Assembly (NCBI GenBank): GCA_036346355.1
Contig: CM070590.1
Span: 42,627,749 to 42,691,748, forward strand
Origin: Rhipidocladum racemiflorum
Taxonomy: Eukaryota > Streptophyta > Magnoliopsida > Poales > Poaceae
Direction: 5' to 3'
DNA length: 64,000 nucleotides
Shown: piece by piece, positions 37,526-49,534 of the stretch
How the letters are laid out: every line of letters begins with the position of its first letter
Position numbering within the stretch: the first letter of the stretch is position 1
Program-made: the position numbers and the translations under genes
Notes under the pieces: generated by a model
Told to the model about the DNA's origin: nothing
The model's database searches: none
The model's input: only the letters and a program-made list of their open reading frames with translations

Positions 37526-38565
37526 AACATTTTCTGGAGTTTTAGCCACATCGGATGTTCCGATTTGGGGCCGGAAGTTCCGATGTGTGTCGAACTGTAC
37601 AATCCAACAAGATTTTTGTTCAAGTCTTTGAATGGCTATTGCACATTGTGCTCCTACACTTCAAGAAAATGGAGTAGGGTAGAACCTTACCACCACAAGG
37701 ATGTTCTTGCTCTTGGTGGAAGGTTAGTTTGATGAAGAGATCAAGAATGACGTCGTGAAGGTGATCTTCGGTGTTCTTCCCGGTATCAACTCCTCCTCAC
37801 TTTTAGAAGCAATGCCTCCTCCTCTTGAGCTTGTAGTAGCATCAACTCCTCCTCCTCAAGCTTGCAACACAACATGCACGACCCGATCATCGACGGGGAA
37901 ATGATTTTCATGGAAAGGAAGATGGATGAGCTCCACATAACAAAATTTCAGATAAAGGGAGAGTAAAGGAAGGATTAGAACTCACCCAAAACTTGGCACA
38001 TTCAAAATCCACTTGGATGGATTTGAAGCCCTTGATCTAAGGATCACAATGGTGTTGCATGCACAAGCTCAATCTCAGTTTTTGGATGGATTGTGTGGGG
38101 TGAAATGGGGAAGTGAAGGAGGAGTGTTCTTGCTTGCTCTCCTTGCTATTTTCAGAAATGGGGTGAGCAGAAAATGAGAGTGTGGGGGAGGACAAACCAA
38201 GGTGAGGGGGTTTATATAGTGGTCCACTCCACCCCTTACATGTGGGGCTTGGTCCACCATGTCATAGAGTGGGTGGGAGAGTGGGTAGAGGTGGATAAGG
38301 TGAGAAATGACAGATTAGGTGTGTGCAGTCCACTCTCTCTCATTTACATGTAGGGTCCACATGTCATTGACTAATGGTGAATAAGGCATGGGTATAAATA
38401 AGTAGCAGTTTTTAGGTGTCATGAACATTACAACTTCATACTTATCTAACTAAGAAGGATGCTAGCATTTACATAGTCTTAATTAAGTGTCAATTATGCC
38501 ACTATCATGAATGATATGAGCATGCGATGCACAAATTAGCTAGCAAACAATTTTGGGCTGTTACA
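37526..38565 (-). repeat. Element B 3' LTR, right part
   Basis: This continues 25619-27987 after element A. It carries two more dyads (37551, 37571) and, on the minus strand, a TATA-like box. It ends GGGCTGTTACA at 38565, where the element B purine tract begins (38566-38581, AAGGGGGGTAGG on the minus strand). Confidence 0.9.
38211..38218 (-). promoter_or_regulatory. TATA box of element B 3' LTR
   Basis: The minus strand reads TATATAAA followed by CCCCC, about 350 bp inside the LTR edge at 38565. The same box is at 48108-48115 in the other LTR. Transcription would run leftward. Confidence 0.55.
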
Positions 38566-38577
38566 AACCTACCCCCC

Positions 38578-41500
38578 TTAAAGAGAATCTCGACCTCGAG
38601 ATTGAGTTAGGTCGGTGAAGAGATGTGTGATGCCCTAGGTCTGAGAGCGATCCTAGTTCTTTTCCGTCGTGGTTGTTTCGAAAAGAGAGAAGTTTGGTCG
38701 GGAATTGATTAACTAAAGTTCATGCGACGTTTTTTTTTTGGAGCATCGGGCTAGAATCAGTGGGCCGAGGACAACCTGGGCCGAGGCCGGGATTTCCCTC
38801 CCCACCTCTCCCTCCCCACCTCTCCCTCCCCCTTCCCCTAAGTGGGCCGGCCCACTAGCCAAGGGGGGCGCCACCCCTTTTCCCCCTAACCCTAGGCACC
38901 TCCTCCCTCTCCCTCTCCCTCCCCTAGCAGCCACCTCTCCCTCCCCTTCCTTCCCATACGTGGTGGCTCAAGATCCGCCGTGAATCGCGAAGGAGAAGGC
39001 GAGGAGCGACTCCGTGGAGGCGTGGAGGACGAGCAGATCGCCGATTCGGGGTTCATCGCGTGTTCTTCGTGGGTTCGCAAGGGAGAACACTAGGTAAAAT
39101 TCCCAAACTTTTACCTCTGTTTTACCTAGGGATTAGGAGTGTATTAGATCAGGTGGTGAGGGTTTTGGATGGATCTTGTTGGGGGATAAGGGTAGATGTT
39201 CACGTGGTGCTGTTTCTGGAAGGGGGGATTGTCCAGCGCGGATTGTTTCGCGTTTTACGTGGCATAGATGATTTTTCCTGCCAAAACCTATAACTAGAAA
39301 GTTGTAGATAACGTCGAGACCTAGCTTCTGTAATTTTGTCAGAATTTGTGGGGAAGTTTTCTGAGAGTTATCGCTGTTGCAAACCGACGAACAGAATCTG
39401 GGAACAGATTTCATCCACTGTGTTGGACGACTGTTTAGGCATATTTAACAGAGGAATTAGAATTTATGATCTTCTGGAAAGTTGTAGATCTCGTCAATAT
39501 CTAGCTCCTGTAATTTTTTCATATTTTTATGTTTTGTAGAAAAAAAGATACGAAAAAGAGAATGGGGGCTGCTGCTGTTCGATCCGGACAGATCGGGGTT
39601 TCGGTGTTGGAAAAGGGGAACGGGTTGTAGGAATTGCGTGTTTGAGTTGTGTGATCAATTGTGGTGTTATTGCATACTGAAAATATGCTTGTACAGGTGG
39701 TTCCCCTTCTGGACGCAACTAGATCCGTCGTCTACGTCGGTAAAGGCAAGTGGAAGTAGTGTTATGGTTGAGCTATACATCGTTGTTTGCATTGCCTTCG
39801 TTATATTTCCCGATGACATTAATCATACATGGTTTGATCATTTGCTAGGAATATTGCAATAATTAGATTAGCAATGTGATGATGTGCTTTGGCTTTGAAC
39901 CATGAGTAAAGAGAAGAATGATGTTGCCTATTGGTTGAACTGTCTAAATAGTTCATCTCAATGTTATTTGTTTTTCTATCCATGTTATATGATGGCATGC
40001 AAATATGTGGACTCAATGTGGAAAATTATGAATGAATTCATGCATGAAGCATTAACTGCATAATCATGCATTGGAAGTTTGTCGACGCCTTGCGGCGCGA
40101 TCAGTCACCGGTACAACACCGTGTGTTCCTGAGAAAGGGCACGGTGAAGAGGATCATGGCATAAGCATATGCACAAGCATGAGCATTTTACTGAGGTTGT
40201 GGTAGTCGATGTTGTGGTGTTGAATGTAAAGCATGTGGTGTGTTAAATTCTTGATGGATGTGATTATGTGTTAATTGTTCCGCTTGCTGAGATTACCCAA
40301 TCTCACTGCTTGTGTTTTGTTGTTTTCAGGTAGCGTGCAAGAGACATAAGCATGAGGGGTGGGCTAGCAACACAATAAACCTTCGAATGTCTTCACAACT
40401 CCCATGAACTAGTGTTTATTTAATACATTAGCTTGCTGAATTTTATTTACACTTAGACTATTTGTTGTTATGACTAAACTTATTCTTGCTTATGGTTGGT
40501 TTAGACTTGTTGTCGCTTGTATTGTTGAATTGCTTATATTCCTGTTTGAATTGCTTATCATGAAATGCTTCCGTAATGTCCTGTTTTTAGGGGAGATGCT
40601 GTCGAAATTTTCTTGTTCTATAGTTTAGTTTTAAGGGGTGTTACAAGATGAGGGTACTCAGCTCGAAGGTGATCTTCACGCTCCCATGTAGCCTCGTCAG
40701 GAGTATGGTTACTCCACTGAACTTTGAAGAATTTGATTGTGTGATTCCGAGTGACACGTTCTCGTTCGTCAATAATGCAAACTGGTATTCCTTGTATGAC
40801 AAATTGGGTTGCAATTCGAGTGTGTCCAACTTCGTAGCCTCGGTTGGAACACGGAGGCATTTCTTCAATTGAGAGACATGAAAGACATCATATACCTCGG
40901 AGAGGGAAGGTGGAAGTTCCAATTGATATGCCACAGCTCCTCGCTTTGCTACGATTCAAAAGGGTCCGATGTAGCGAGGTGCTAGCTTTCCGTTAACTTG
41001 TAAACGACGAATACCTTTCATTGGAGAAACCTTGAGGTAGACATAGTCATTCACCTCGAAAGTTAAAGCACGACGACGGCGATCAGCATAGCTCTTTTGT
41101 CGAGACTGCGCTGTCCGCAATCGTTCTCGGATCATCCGAACTCGCTATTCTGCTTCGATGACCAAGTCCGGGCCAAAGATGGGTCTTTCTCCAGATTCAG
41201 ACCAATTGAGTGGAGTCGTACAAGATCTTCCATAAAGAGCTTCAAATGGTGACATTTGAAGACTAGTTTGATAGCTATTGTTGTAGGAAAACTGCGCGAA
41301 TGGCAAGCACTTCTCCCAATCCTTGCCGTATGTAAGAGCACAAGCTCTAAGCATGTCCTCAAGGATTTGATTCAGTCTTTCAGTTTGTCCATCAGTTTGA
41401 GGACGATAGGCGGTGCTGAACGAGAGTTGAGTCCCCATAGCCTTGTGAAGACATTGCCAAAAACGTGAGGTAAACTGGGTACCTCGATCTGAGACAATTC

Positions 41501-43718
41501 TTTTCGGAACACCATGCAGAGATACGATTTGAGAGAGATACAGCTCTGCCAACTTGCTTACCTTATCGGTAACCTTGACGGGAAGAAAATGAGCAGTTTT
41601 TGTCAACCGGTCAACGATTACCCAAATAGAGTCGAAACCCTTTTGCATCCTGGGCAATCCGGTGATGAAATCCATGCCGATCTCCTCCCATTTCCACAAG
41701 GGAATCGGTAGTGGCTGGAGTGTGCCTGCTGAACGTAAATGGTCAGCTTTCACCCTTCAGCATATGTCACACTCGGCAACATACCGGGCAATTTCTCGCT
41801 TCATCCGGGCCCACCAAAGTCTCGGCTTAAGATCTTGATACATCTTTGTACTCTCGGGATGAATAGAGAATGAGGAGTTATGAGCTTCATTAAGAATGGA
41901 TTGCTTCAACTCCTTACAATTCGGCACTACCAAATGGGTGCCAAACCATAAGACACCTTGGGGGTCTTCATTAAAGCAATTAGCTTTGCCTTGCTCGATG
42001 TTGGCTCGGATAAGTGTTATGCCCTTGTCCTCCTTTTGGGCTGCTTTGATCTGATCCAAGAGGTCAGATTTAATCTCAAGGGCAGCAAGGAATCCCTGAT
42101 TGACCACTGCTACTCCGAGTCTTCGGAATTCAGCGCAAATTGCTTCTAATTCCAGTTCTGCCGAAATACAATTGCATTGTGACTTCCGGCTCAAGGCATC
42201 GGCAACGACTTTGGCTTTTCCGGGATGATAATGGAGTCCCATATCGTAGTCTTTGATCAATTCGAGCCACCTTCTTTGTCGCAAGTTTAGATCGGCTTGC
42301 GTGAAGATGTATTTCAGGCTCTTGTGATCAGTGTAGATTTCGTAACGATTACCGATGAGGTAATGTCGCCAAATTTTTAGAGTATGCACCACAGCTGCTA
42401 ACTCTAAGTCATGGGTTGGATAATTCATCTCATGTGGCCTCAATTTCCTGGATGCATATGCCACCACTCGGCCTCCTTGCATAAGTACGCAACCGAGTCC
42501 GAGGCGTGATGCATCGCAATATATGTCGAAGGCCTTGTGAATATCTGGTAGTACTAAGACTGGTGCAGTAGTTAAGCGAACCTTCAGCAATTGGAAGCTT
42601 GCTTCACACTCTGCTGACCATGAAAACTTCTTTTCCTTCTTCAATAGTTCGGTCAGTGGCTTCGCGATCTTGGAGAAGTTCTCCACGAACCGGCGGTAGT
42701 ATCCCGCGAGTCCGAGAAAACTCCGAACTTCTGTGATGGTCTTGGGCTGTTCCCAATTAAGTACTTATTTCACTTTGCTTGGGTCAACTGCAACTCCGCC
42801 TTCCGACAACACATGGCCTAGGAAGGTAACTTCCTTTAGCCAAAATTCACACTTGCTGAATTTTGCATAAAGTCGGTGTTCTCGCAGTTTCTCCAGGACT
42901 ACTTGAAGGTGTTCTTCATGTTCCTCTTCAGATTTGGACTAGATGAGAATGTCGTCAATGAAGATGACAACGAATTTGTCGAGGTACTCCATGAAAACTG
43001 AATTCATTAGACTCATGAAGTAGGCTGATGCATTGGTTAAACCGAAAGACATGACGGTATACTCGTATAGGCCATAACGAGTAGAGAATGCCGTCTTCGA
43101 AATGTCTCCCGCCCTGATTTTGATTTGATGATAGCCCGACCTCAAATCAATTTTGGAGAATACACGGGCTCCGGTCATTTGATCGAACAAATCATCAATC
43201 CGTGGAAGTGGATACTAGTTCTTGACCGTTACCTCATTCAACGGACGGTAATCAACACACATCCGTAAACTGTTGTCCTTCTTCTTCAAAAACAGCACCG
43301 AGCATCCCAAGGGTGAGGAGCTCGGTCGAATGAAGCCCTACTCTTGCTGCTCCGCGAGTTGTTTCTTCAATTCAATCAACTCATTTAGAGGCATCCGATA
43401 TGGACGCTTGGATATCGGGGCTGTTCCGGGCAGCAATTCAATGACGAATTAAACCTCCCGGTCTGGCGGCATCCCCGATAATTCTTCTGGAAAGATATCC
43501 GGGTAGTCACATACCACTGGTACATCACTAATCCCGAGAAACGGCTCATCCCTAAAGGCATAGAGATGAGTAGCATCAAAACTAGATGCAAGGACAACTT
43601 GCTTGCCGCTTGCACTTGTGAGGGAGATGGATTTTTGTGCACAGTCGATGTATCCTTGATGCTTGGACAACCAATCCATCCCAAGAATAACTTCAATTCC
43701 CTTCGTCTCGCTCATGAT
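38578..43718 (-). pseudogene. Element B pol: RT, RNase H, integrase, chromodomain
   Basis: Minus strand, in one frame with gag from 45188 to about 40850. RT is at about 43300-42700 (FSKIDLRSGYHQIKI, FIDDILI), so motif A keeps its Asp, unlike element A. RNase H is at 42600-42200 (YCDASRLGLGCVLMQ, TDHKSLKYIF). The integrase zinc finger is at 41870-41760, the core at 41700-41380 (GMDFITGLP, SDRGTQF, YRPQTDGQTERL) and the C-terminus at 41100-40900. The chromodomain is at about 40780-40660 (FFKVQWSNHTPDEATWE), after a frameshift near 40850. Solo LTR E splits the last codons, and the frame resumes at 38625 to a stop at 38578. In-frame stops fall at 43449, 43338, 43215, 42939, 42765, 41757 and 41145, so it is not functional. 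Confidence 0.92.
38626..40645 (+). mobile_element. Solo LTR E inside the element B chromodomain
   Basis: This 2020-bp sequence starts TGTGATGCCCTAGG and ends AAGGGGTGTTACA, flanked by TSD AGATG at 38621-38625 and 40646-40650. No internal domain or partner LTR is present, so it is a solo LTR left by LTR-LTR recombination. Its end (GGGGAGATGCTGTCGAAATT, then GGTGTTACA) resembles the family A LTR end in the same sense, so the families are distantly related. It contains a plausible splice donor (TAG|GTAAAAT at 39094) and acceptor (TTTTCAG, ending 40329). No coding ORF is recognised. Confidence 0.93.
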
Positions 43719-45188
43719 TCAGTTAGCCAGAAATTCTACCCCATTGACTTCAATGCTAATTCCCCGACAAATTTGATCGGTTCTCAACTCCGATCCTGGC
43801 GTTCTAATGAGAAGAGGCGGATGCAATGGTTGGATAGAAAACCCATTATGAGTAGCAAACCCCTCTCGGATAAATGAGTGCGATGCTCCGGAATCAAATA
43901 ATGAAGTAGATGGGTAGGAGTTGACAAGAAGCGTACCCAAAACCACATCCAGCGCATCTTGAGCTTCTTCGGCGGTGACGTGGTTGATGCGACCTCGTGG
44001 TTCTGTCGGCGCGGCTCTCGGTGGAGCTGGCCGTGGCGGTGGCGGTGGTGCGGCTCTAGCTACATTCGGCATTCGAGTCCCTGCCGTCGCTGGGTTCCTT
44101 TGCGGACATTGGCGCGCAAAGTGTCCCGGCTTCTTGCACTTATAGCACACTAGAACTGGGCGGCCTTGAGTGTTACCTCCTCGCTGGTTCCCACTGGCAT
44201 TCGGCGAAAAATTCTGCTGCGGTGGACCCGCAACAAGTACCTGGGGTCTTGGGGGTGTCGGAGCTTGATAATTGGAAGGCGGGGGACGAGTGGCACGCGA
44301 CGGTTGCGAGCTGTTGCTAGCCAAAATCTGAGCTGCTCACTTGCGCTTGCGTGACTCTTCCAGCTTTCCCCGCTTCTCGTCCACCACTATGGCCTTATTG
44401 ACCAAGTGTTGGAAATTACGGAATTCATGTGCAGCGAGCTCCAGCTGCAATTCCTCAGAAAGTCCCTCCATGAAGCTCTCTTGTTTGCGCTCGTCGGTAG
44501 AGGTGTCATCAGGAGCATAACGAGCCAAGTAATTGAACTCGTGAAGATACTCCCTGATGGATTTGCCACCTTGCTTCAACGCGAGGAATTCGCGCTTCTT
44601 GATGGCCATAACACCCGTGGGGACATGAGCCTCGTGGAAGGTTGCGCGAAACTCCGCCCACGTGATAACATAATCAGCAGGTTGCATGGCGGTGAAGCTG
44701 TCCCACCATGCGCACGCTGCTCCATCAAGCTGATGGGAAGCATAAAGGACCTTCTCATGATCCAGACACTAAGCAATGGTAAGCTTGCGCTCAATGGTCC
44801 GAAGCCAGTCATCCGCTTCGAGTGGGTCCTCGGCACAGGAGAATAACAGTGGTTGCGTGCGAAGGAACTCGCCGAGTCCTCCCGCGGCATGATGTCCTCC
44901 CCCACCGGCACCTTGGACAGGGCCCGGGGCAAAGGAGGTATTGCGAGCAATCTGCTGCAAGATCAAAGTCTGATCTTGCCGATTCTGCTCAATCATGGCA
45001 AGCACTTGAGCCATAGTAGGAGGTGGTGGAAGTTCCGCCTTCGCACGAGGATGGTGCTGATTTTGACGGTGAGATGACTCCGGGTTGTCATGAGCAACCC
45101 CCTGAGCATGCTCCTCAGCTGCTTGGGAGCCCGAGGTGTGTGGCCTCGTCACTTGCTGAGTTTGTGATCGAGTGGTATCTCCTGCCAT
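43719..45188 (-). pseudogene. Element B gag and protease, broken by in-frame stops
   Basis: It starts at the ATG at 45188 (MAGDTTRSQTQQ…). A Gln/His-rich N-terminus is followed by capsid words (DPLEADDWLRTIERKL; ITWAEFRATFHEAHVP; KSIREYLHEFNYLARYAPDD), a basic segment, one intact knuckle CYKCKKPGHFARQC near 44130, a Pro/Ala/Arg-rich linker and the aspartic protease motif SLFDSGASHSF near 43880. Stops at 44769, 44337 and 43719 lie in the same frame, with no frameshift. Its gag core resembles that of element D. Confidence 0.9.
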
Positions 45189-45495
45189 CCTGTGGCCAAC
45201 CCCAAGTTAGCAACAAGAAACAAGAGAGCAACAACAACATGGAAATTGCAATTCCGAACAGCAAGATACACTCATATAAATCTACATGAATGCAACAAGG
45301 GAAACAAACAACACAAGCACAAAGCATCAAATGAAGGAAGTTCATAAACTCCAACAACATCCATGAGCAACAACAAAGTTCCAAGATGATAACGAAAGGA
45401 CATAGTCTAAGTTACACGACAGAGTCTTTTACATAACTTCGAATTAAGATAGTTCTCCCCTACATAGGGGTTACGACTAATTTGACAAAGACAAC

Positions 45496-46308
45496 TCAAA
45501 TATTTCTAAGGAAGCCTAGGGGAAATTCATCCAAAAGATGGTATTCCGATGATCTCGTATCTTTACGATCCAAAGAGCTAGCGAGACGTTGAGGGGATCC
45601 CAAGTAGGATGTAGGTGCTCCTGATAATCCTTGCGCACGAAGACGCATTGCACTTGCCGAGTTGATGCATGCACGGCTGGGGTTGCAGTATTGGGCCTCC
45701 ACCCCCGTCACGTGTGGGAATTGAAAAGGGCCTGGAGCTACATCGTGGGGCGTAGTGCAATTGAGTCCGTACACCACATTCCGCGGCACGAGACTAGTCT
45801 GCAAAAATTGATGAAGGTACCCCTGGGCGGCGCGAAGGCGGGCACGAATCTCCCACAACTCGTGAACCACACAATGATGAGCTCGGTCCAAAGTATCGAC
45901 CAAGCTCACCAACTGGCGGATAGAGCGGTCTTCTCCCAGTTCAACCTCCGCAATGTAGTTGTAGGTGCCCGCTGGTCCTCGCTGCGGGAAATAAAGGAAC
46001 GGAGGCTCAAGTAGCTCCCGCAGATCATGACGAAGATGACACATGGCAACATATGCCACCTCTTGGATTGCCAGCCCAATGGATGTCCCTTTTGCTTGAA
46101 AGTGATGGGGAATGCTCCCCGGCATCATTCGGGCAATGATGTGGACCGTGGCAGTGTAGGTCTTCAATCCTGGTCCCAAAGCCCGCCCATACACCGCGTA
46201 CTCGGGGGCATAGGTAAAGCTGGCCCTCTAGAGCATGTCCCTGAGGAGGGAAGGAAAACCGTCCACATCCTCTGCGCGGGTAACCATGACCAAAGGACCG
46301 TGGTTCAT
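45496..46308 (-). CDS. Unrecognised extra ORF between primer site and gag of element B
   Basis: On the sense strand of the element, a 270-codon frame runs from the ATG at 46308 (MNHGPLVMVTRAEDVDGF…) to a stop at 45496, with a single in-frame TAG at 46228-46230 (codon 27). It ends about 300 bp before gag. I do not recognise the family. Residues 50-95 (TYTATVHIIARMM…, FQAKGTSIGLAIQEVAY, …HLR) alternate like β-strands followed by an Ala-rich helix, loosely like the second half of a double-stranded RNA-binding fold, but lacking its lysines. Residues 115-160 (SIRQLVSLVDTLDRAHHCVVHELW…) look like an amphipathic helix or coiled coil. Extra ORFs upstream of gag are known in Ogre/Tat elements but are not usual in chromoviruses. 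It survives as well as gag-pol does, which suggests it was under selection. Confidence 0.6.
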
Positions 46309-46517
46309 CTAGCATTTTGGAAAAGAGAAGATGAGTCAGAAAACAATTTTGCTAAATCAAATGAACATAAAGATGAGGCATAGAACTAAGATGGATGAGA
46401 AACAAAATAATGGCACAATGCTATCAGTTCAAAAATTATTTGATAAGCAAAATAGTTTTGACTCAAAACAAGTTCTAAGCCAGTCGTAGCATGGCCGTCC
46501 TAACCTGCAGTCAGTAT
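46309..46517 (-). other. Element B untranslated leader
   Basis: About 200 bp between the extra ORF and the primer site. A/T-rich, with nothing else seen. Confidence 0.5.
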
Positions 46518-46530
46518 GGCTCTGATACCA
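46518..46530 (-). other. Primer binding site (tRNA-iMet type), element B
   Basis: The minus strand reads TGGTATCAGAGCC, 4 bp from the LTR edge at 46535. Confidence 0.9.
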
Positions 46531-46534
46531 AGCC

Positions 46535-48461
46535 TGTAAGGACCCGTCCTCGGGATTCCATTGATTCACTCAGTAGCTTCGCATCATCCAAGTAAATCAA
46601 GGGAGCCTCGGGCGTCCCGCATATATGCCCGTGTTGGTCCCAGGAGAGTTCACCAACACGCGCGACAATGCATAACAGTTTGTATCACAACACAAACACA
46701 ATTAACGAAAGCATAAGCATATTTACATACAAAAGCAGGACTGTTGTCCAAAACGACATATTTAAAGTTATTACATAAACTAGCAGCGGAAACATAATAT
46801 AGACAACAAAAGAGTCCAGCGTAGTGTGCCATAGCCCGCAGGCAACCGACTGGAAGTAAGAACGTGCCCCTAAGAATTAGCATCATCGAAATCTGCCGGA
46901 GAAAGGTCTCTGGGCAGTGCCTCATCCTCACCTGCAGCAAGTGGACAATCCGTTTGAGTACAAAGAGTGTACTCGCACAATATTATAAGTTGCATGCTGA
47001 GTTCTAGCTACATGTGGTTACTTCATCATAAGAAAGGCACAAGGTTAATTTTAGCATAAAGCAACATTTGGGATAAAAATACAGACACGTATAGATTGAA
47101 ACTGCTATTTGATAAACATTTACAAAGTCTAATACATAGTATAACATTATCATAAACATCTTTATCATGCCTCCATGCATTTTCCGAACCATGAGTTTGA
47201 CGCTCATGTTCGCTTACGCCCACGGATACTCCAATATCCGTGAAGTTCCTTCCACGAGTACTCCAATACTCACGAAGTTCTCCTCATGAGTACTCCAATA
47301 CTCATGAGACTTGGTTTTCCCAACCATCCATTCTTACCCGGTCCTTAACACTTGCCCAGTGACTGACAGCTTAAGTGATCGTCCTTGACCATGGACGCGG
47401 CTATTTGAACAGTTTATTCTCTGCAGAGGTACGACTTTACCCACACGACACGCCACACTCTTAAGCCAAGCTATGAGCACAATTCCTTTGATGTGCCGGC
47501 CGAGGCGAACGTGACAAATCCCTTTTCCAGTATGCATGGTAGTGTATTTAAACCACCCGGGTGACTGTGGCCTTTGATTCCGCCTGCTTAGTGCTTCGTG
47601 TGTGTGGACCAAGGAGTACACCCGTTGTTAGACATCCCCAACTCTCACAAAGTTCGAGGGATTCTGAGGACGTTCCTTGACACTCTAACGGGCTCAAGGA
47701 ACTCCAGTGGGCATTCCTTGAAACTCTACAAAGCTCAAGGAATTCCGGGTGCACGTGGTTTAAACACAACATGCACGACCCGATCATCGACGGGGAGATG
47801 ATTTTCATGGAAAGGAAGATGGATGAGCTCCACATAACAAAATTTCAGATAAAGGGAGAGTAAAGGAAGGATTAAAACTCACCCAAAACTTGGCACATTA
47901 AAAATCCACTTGGATGGATTTGAAGCCCTTGATCTAAGGATCATAATGGTGTTGCATGCACAAGCTCAATCTCAGTTTTTGGATGGATTGTGTGGGGTGA
48001 AATGGGGAAGTGAAGGAGGAGTGTTCTTGCTTGCTCTCCTTGCTATTTTTAGAAATGGGGTGAGCAGAAAATGAGAGTGTGGGGGAGGAGAAACCAAGGT
48101 GAGGGGGTTTATATAGTGGTCCACTCTACCCCTTACATGTGGGGCTTGGTCCCACATGTCATAGAGTGGGTGGGAGAGTGGGTAGAGGTGGATAAGGTGA
48201 GAAATGACAGATTAGGTGTTTGTAGTCCATCTCTTTCATTTACATGTAGGGTCCACATGTCATTGACTAATGGTGAATAAGGCATGGGTATAAATATGTA
48301 GCAGTTTTTAGGTGTCATGAACATTACAACTTCATACTTATCTAACTAAGAAGGATGCTAGCATTTATATAGTCTTAATTAAGTGTCAATTACGCCACTA
48401 TTATGAATGATATGAGCATGCCATGCAAAAATTAGCTAGCAAACAATTTTGGGCTGTTACA
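46535..48461 (-). repeat. Element B 5' LTR with internal deletion
   Basis: At 1927 bp it is shorter than its 3.4 kb partner. 46535 to about 47767 matches 25619 to about 26853, and 47763-48461 matches 37866-38565. The missing 1.48 kb lies between two AACAC words. The TATA-like box (minus strand) is at 48108-48115. The edge GGGCTGTTACA at 48461 abuts TSD ACGAT. Confidence 0.92.
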
Positions 48462-48466
48462 ACGAT

Positions 48467-48622
48467 CTACGCCAAGAACGATCCACTACAACAACGTGCG
48501 AAGGATTCCGCAATTGCGCGTCTAGTGGTAATAGATCTATGATCCCCTTCTTGCGAGTAGCTTTTCTGGTTTGCGGTAGAAATTTTAATTTGTGCTAGTG
48601 TAGCATACCTCGTTCGCCAACA
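48467..48622 (+). repeat. Ty1/copia 3' LTR, right part
   Basis: This resumes the copia LTR cut at 25618 and ends CGCCAACA at 48622, where the tnp2 reading frame of the CACTA element starts. GTTGT (48623-48627) would be the copia TSD; its partner is left of the window. Confidence 0.7.
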
Positions 48623-49534
48623 GTTGTAAGGCATCACAAGTACTGGCCACATGCTATATATGGCACTCATAATGGCAAATGGATTAAAATCGTCTATAGC
48701 TATGCCAAGCCGCATGTTTCTTGCATCATTTGCAAACATCGAATATTTCCTATCGAAGTCTTTCCACGTCTCACCATCAGCTGGATGGCTCATTTCATTA
48801 TCAATTGGTTTTCTCTTCATCTTGTGCCATTGTGTGTCCTCTGCTGTCTTTTTTGAAGAAAAACACCTCTTCAATCTTGGTATCAATGGGAAATGTCTCA
48901 ACACCTTTTGAGGAGCTTGCTTTTTACCATCAGCATCTCTCCATCTTGATGTACCACATACCGGGCATTCTTCTCTATTCTCATACTTCTTCCAAAATAG
49001 CACACAATTATGCATGCACACATGGATAGAATCATATCCAAGACCCAACTCACGGAGATATTGCTTTACTTCATAATATGATTTGGGAAGTTTGCAATGT
49101 GGAAATGCTAACACCAACAACTTCAATATTCCATCAAATGCTACATTGCTGATTCGATAGTATGATTTGACATGTAGTAACTTCACAAGAAAAGAGAATC
49201 ATGATAATTTAGATTTTGGGAAAATACCACGTTTTGCATCTTCAAGCACCCTAGCAAACTTTGGATGTTCTCCACCTTGGTCCCAAGCTGTATAGAGCTC
49301 TTCTAATATCTCCGGTAATCCACCATCATCGTTGTTGTCATCCTCACCCACACCCAATGGATCATGACTAGAATTTTCCATATGGCAAACATTTTCATCT
49401 GCATTCACTTGATGTTCTATGACTTCAACATCAAGTGGTTCTCCATGATGAACCCACTTAGTGTATGCACTTGACATCCCATAAATATGAATGTGATGCT
49501 TCACATCAGACTGAGGTATTGCTGTGTGATTAAG

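Larger units (their letters stand above)
25619..48461 (-). mobile_element. Element B: Ty3/gypsy chromovirus with extra ORF, hosting A and E
   Basis: TSD ACGAT occurs at 25614-25618 and 48462-48466. The plus-strand LTR edges are TGTAAGGACCCG and GGGCTGTTACA. The element lies on the minus strand: 5' LTR 46535-48461, primer site 46518-46530, extra ORF 45496-46308, gag-pol 45188 down to 38578, purine tract 38566-38581, 3' LTR 25619-38565 (interrupted). Without the nested A and E the element is about 11.3 kb. All proteins are broken by stops. Chromodomain, RT and integrase motifs place it among plant chromoviruses; the gag resembles that of D. Confidence 0.93.
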
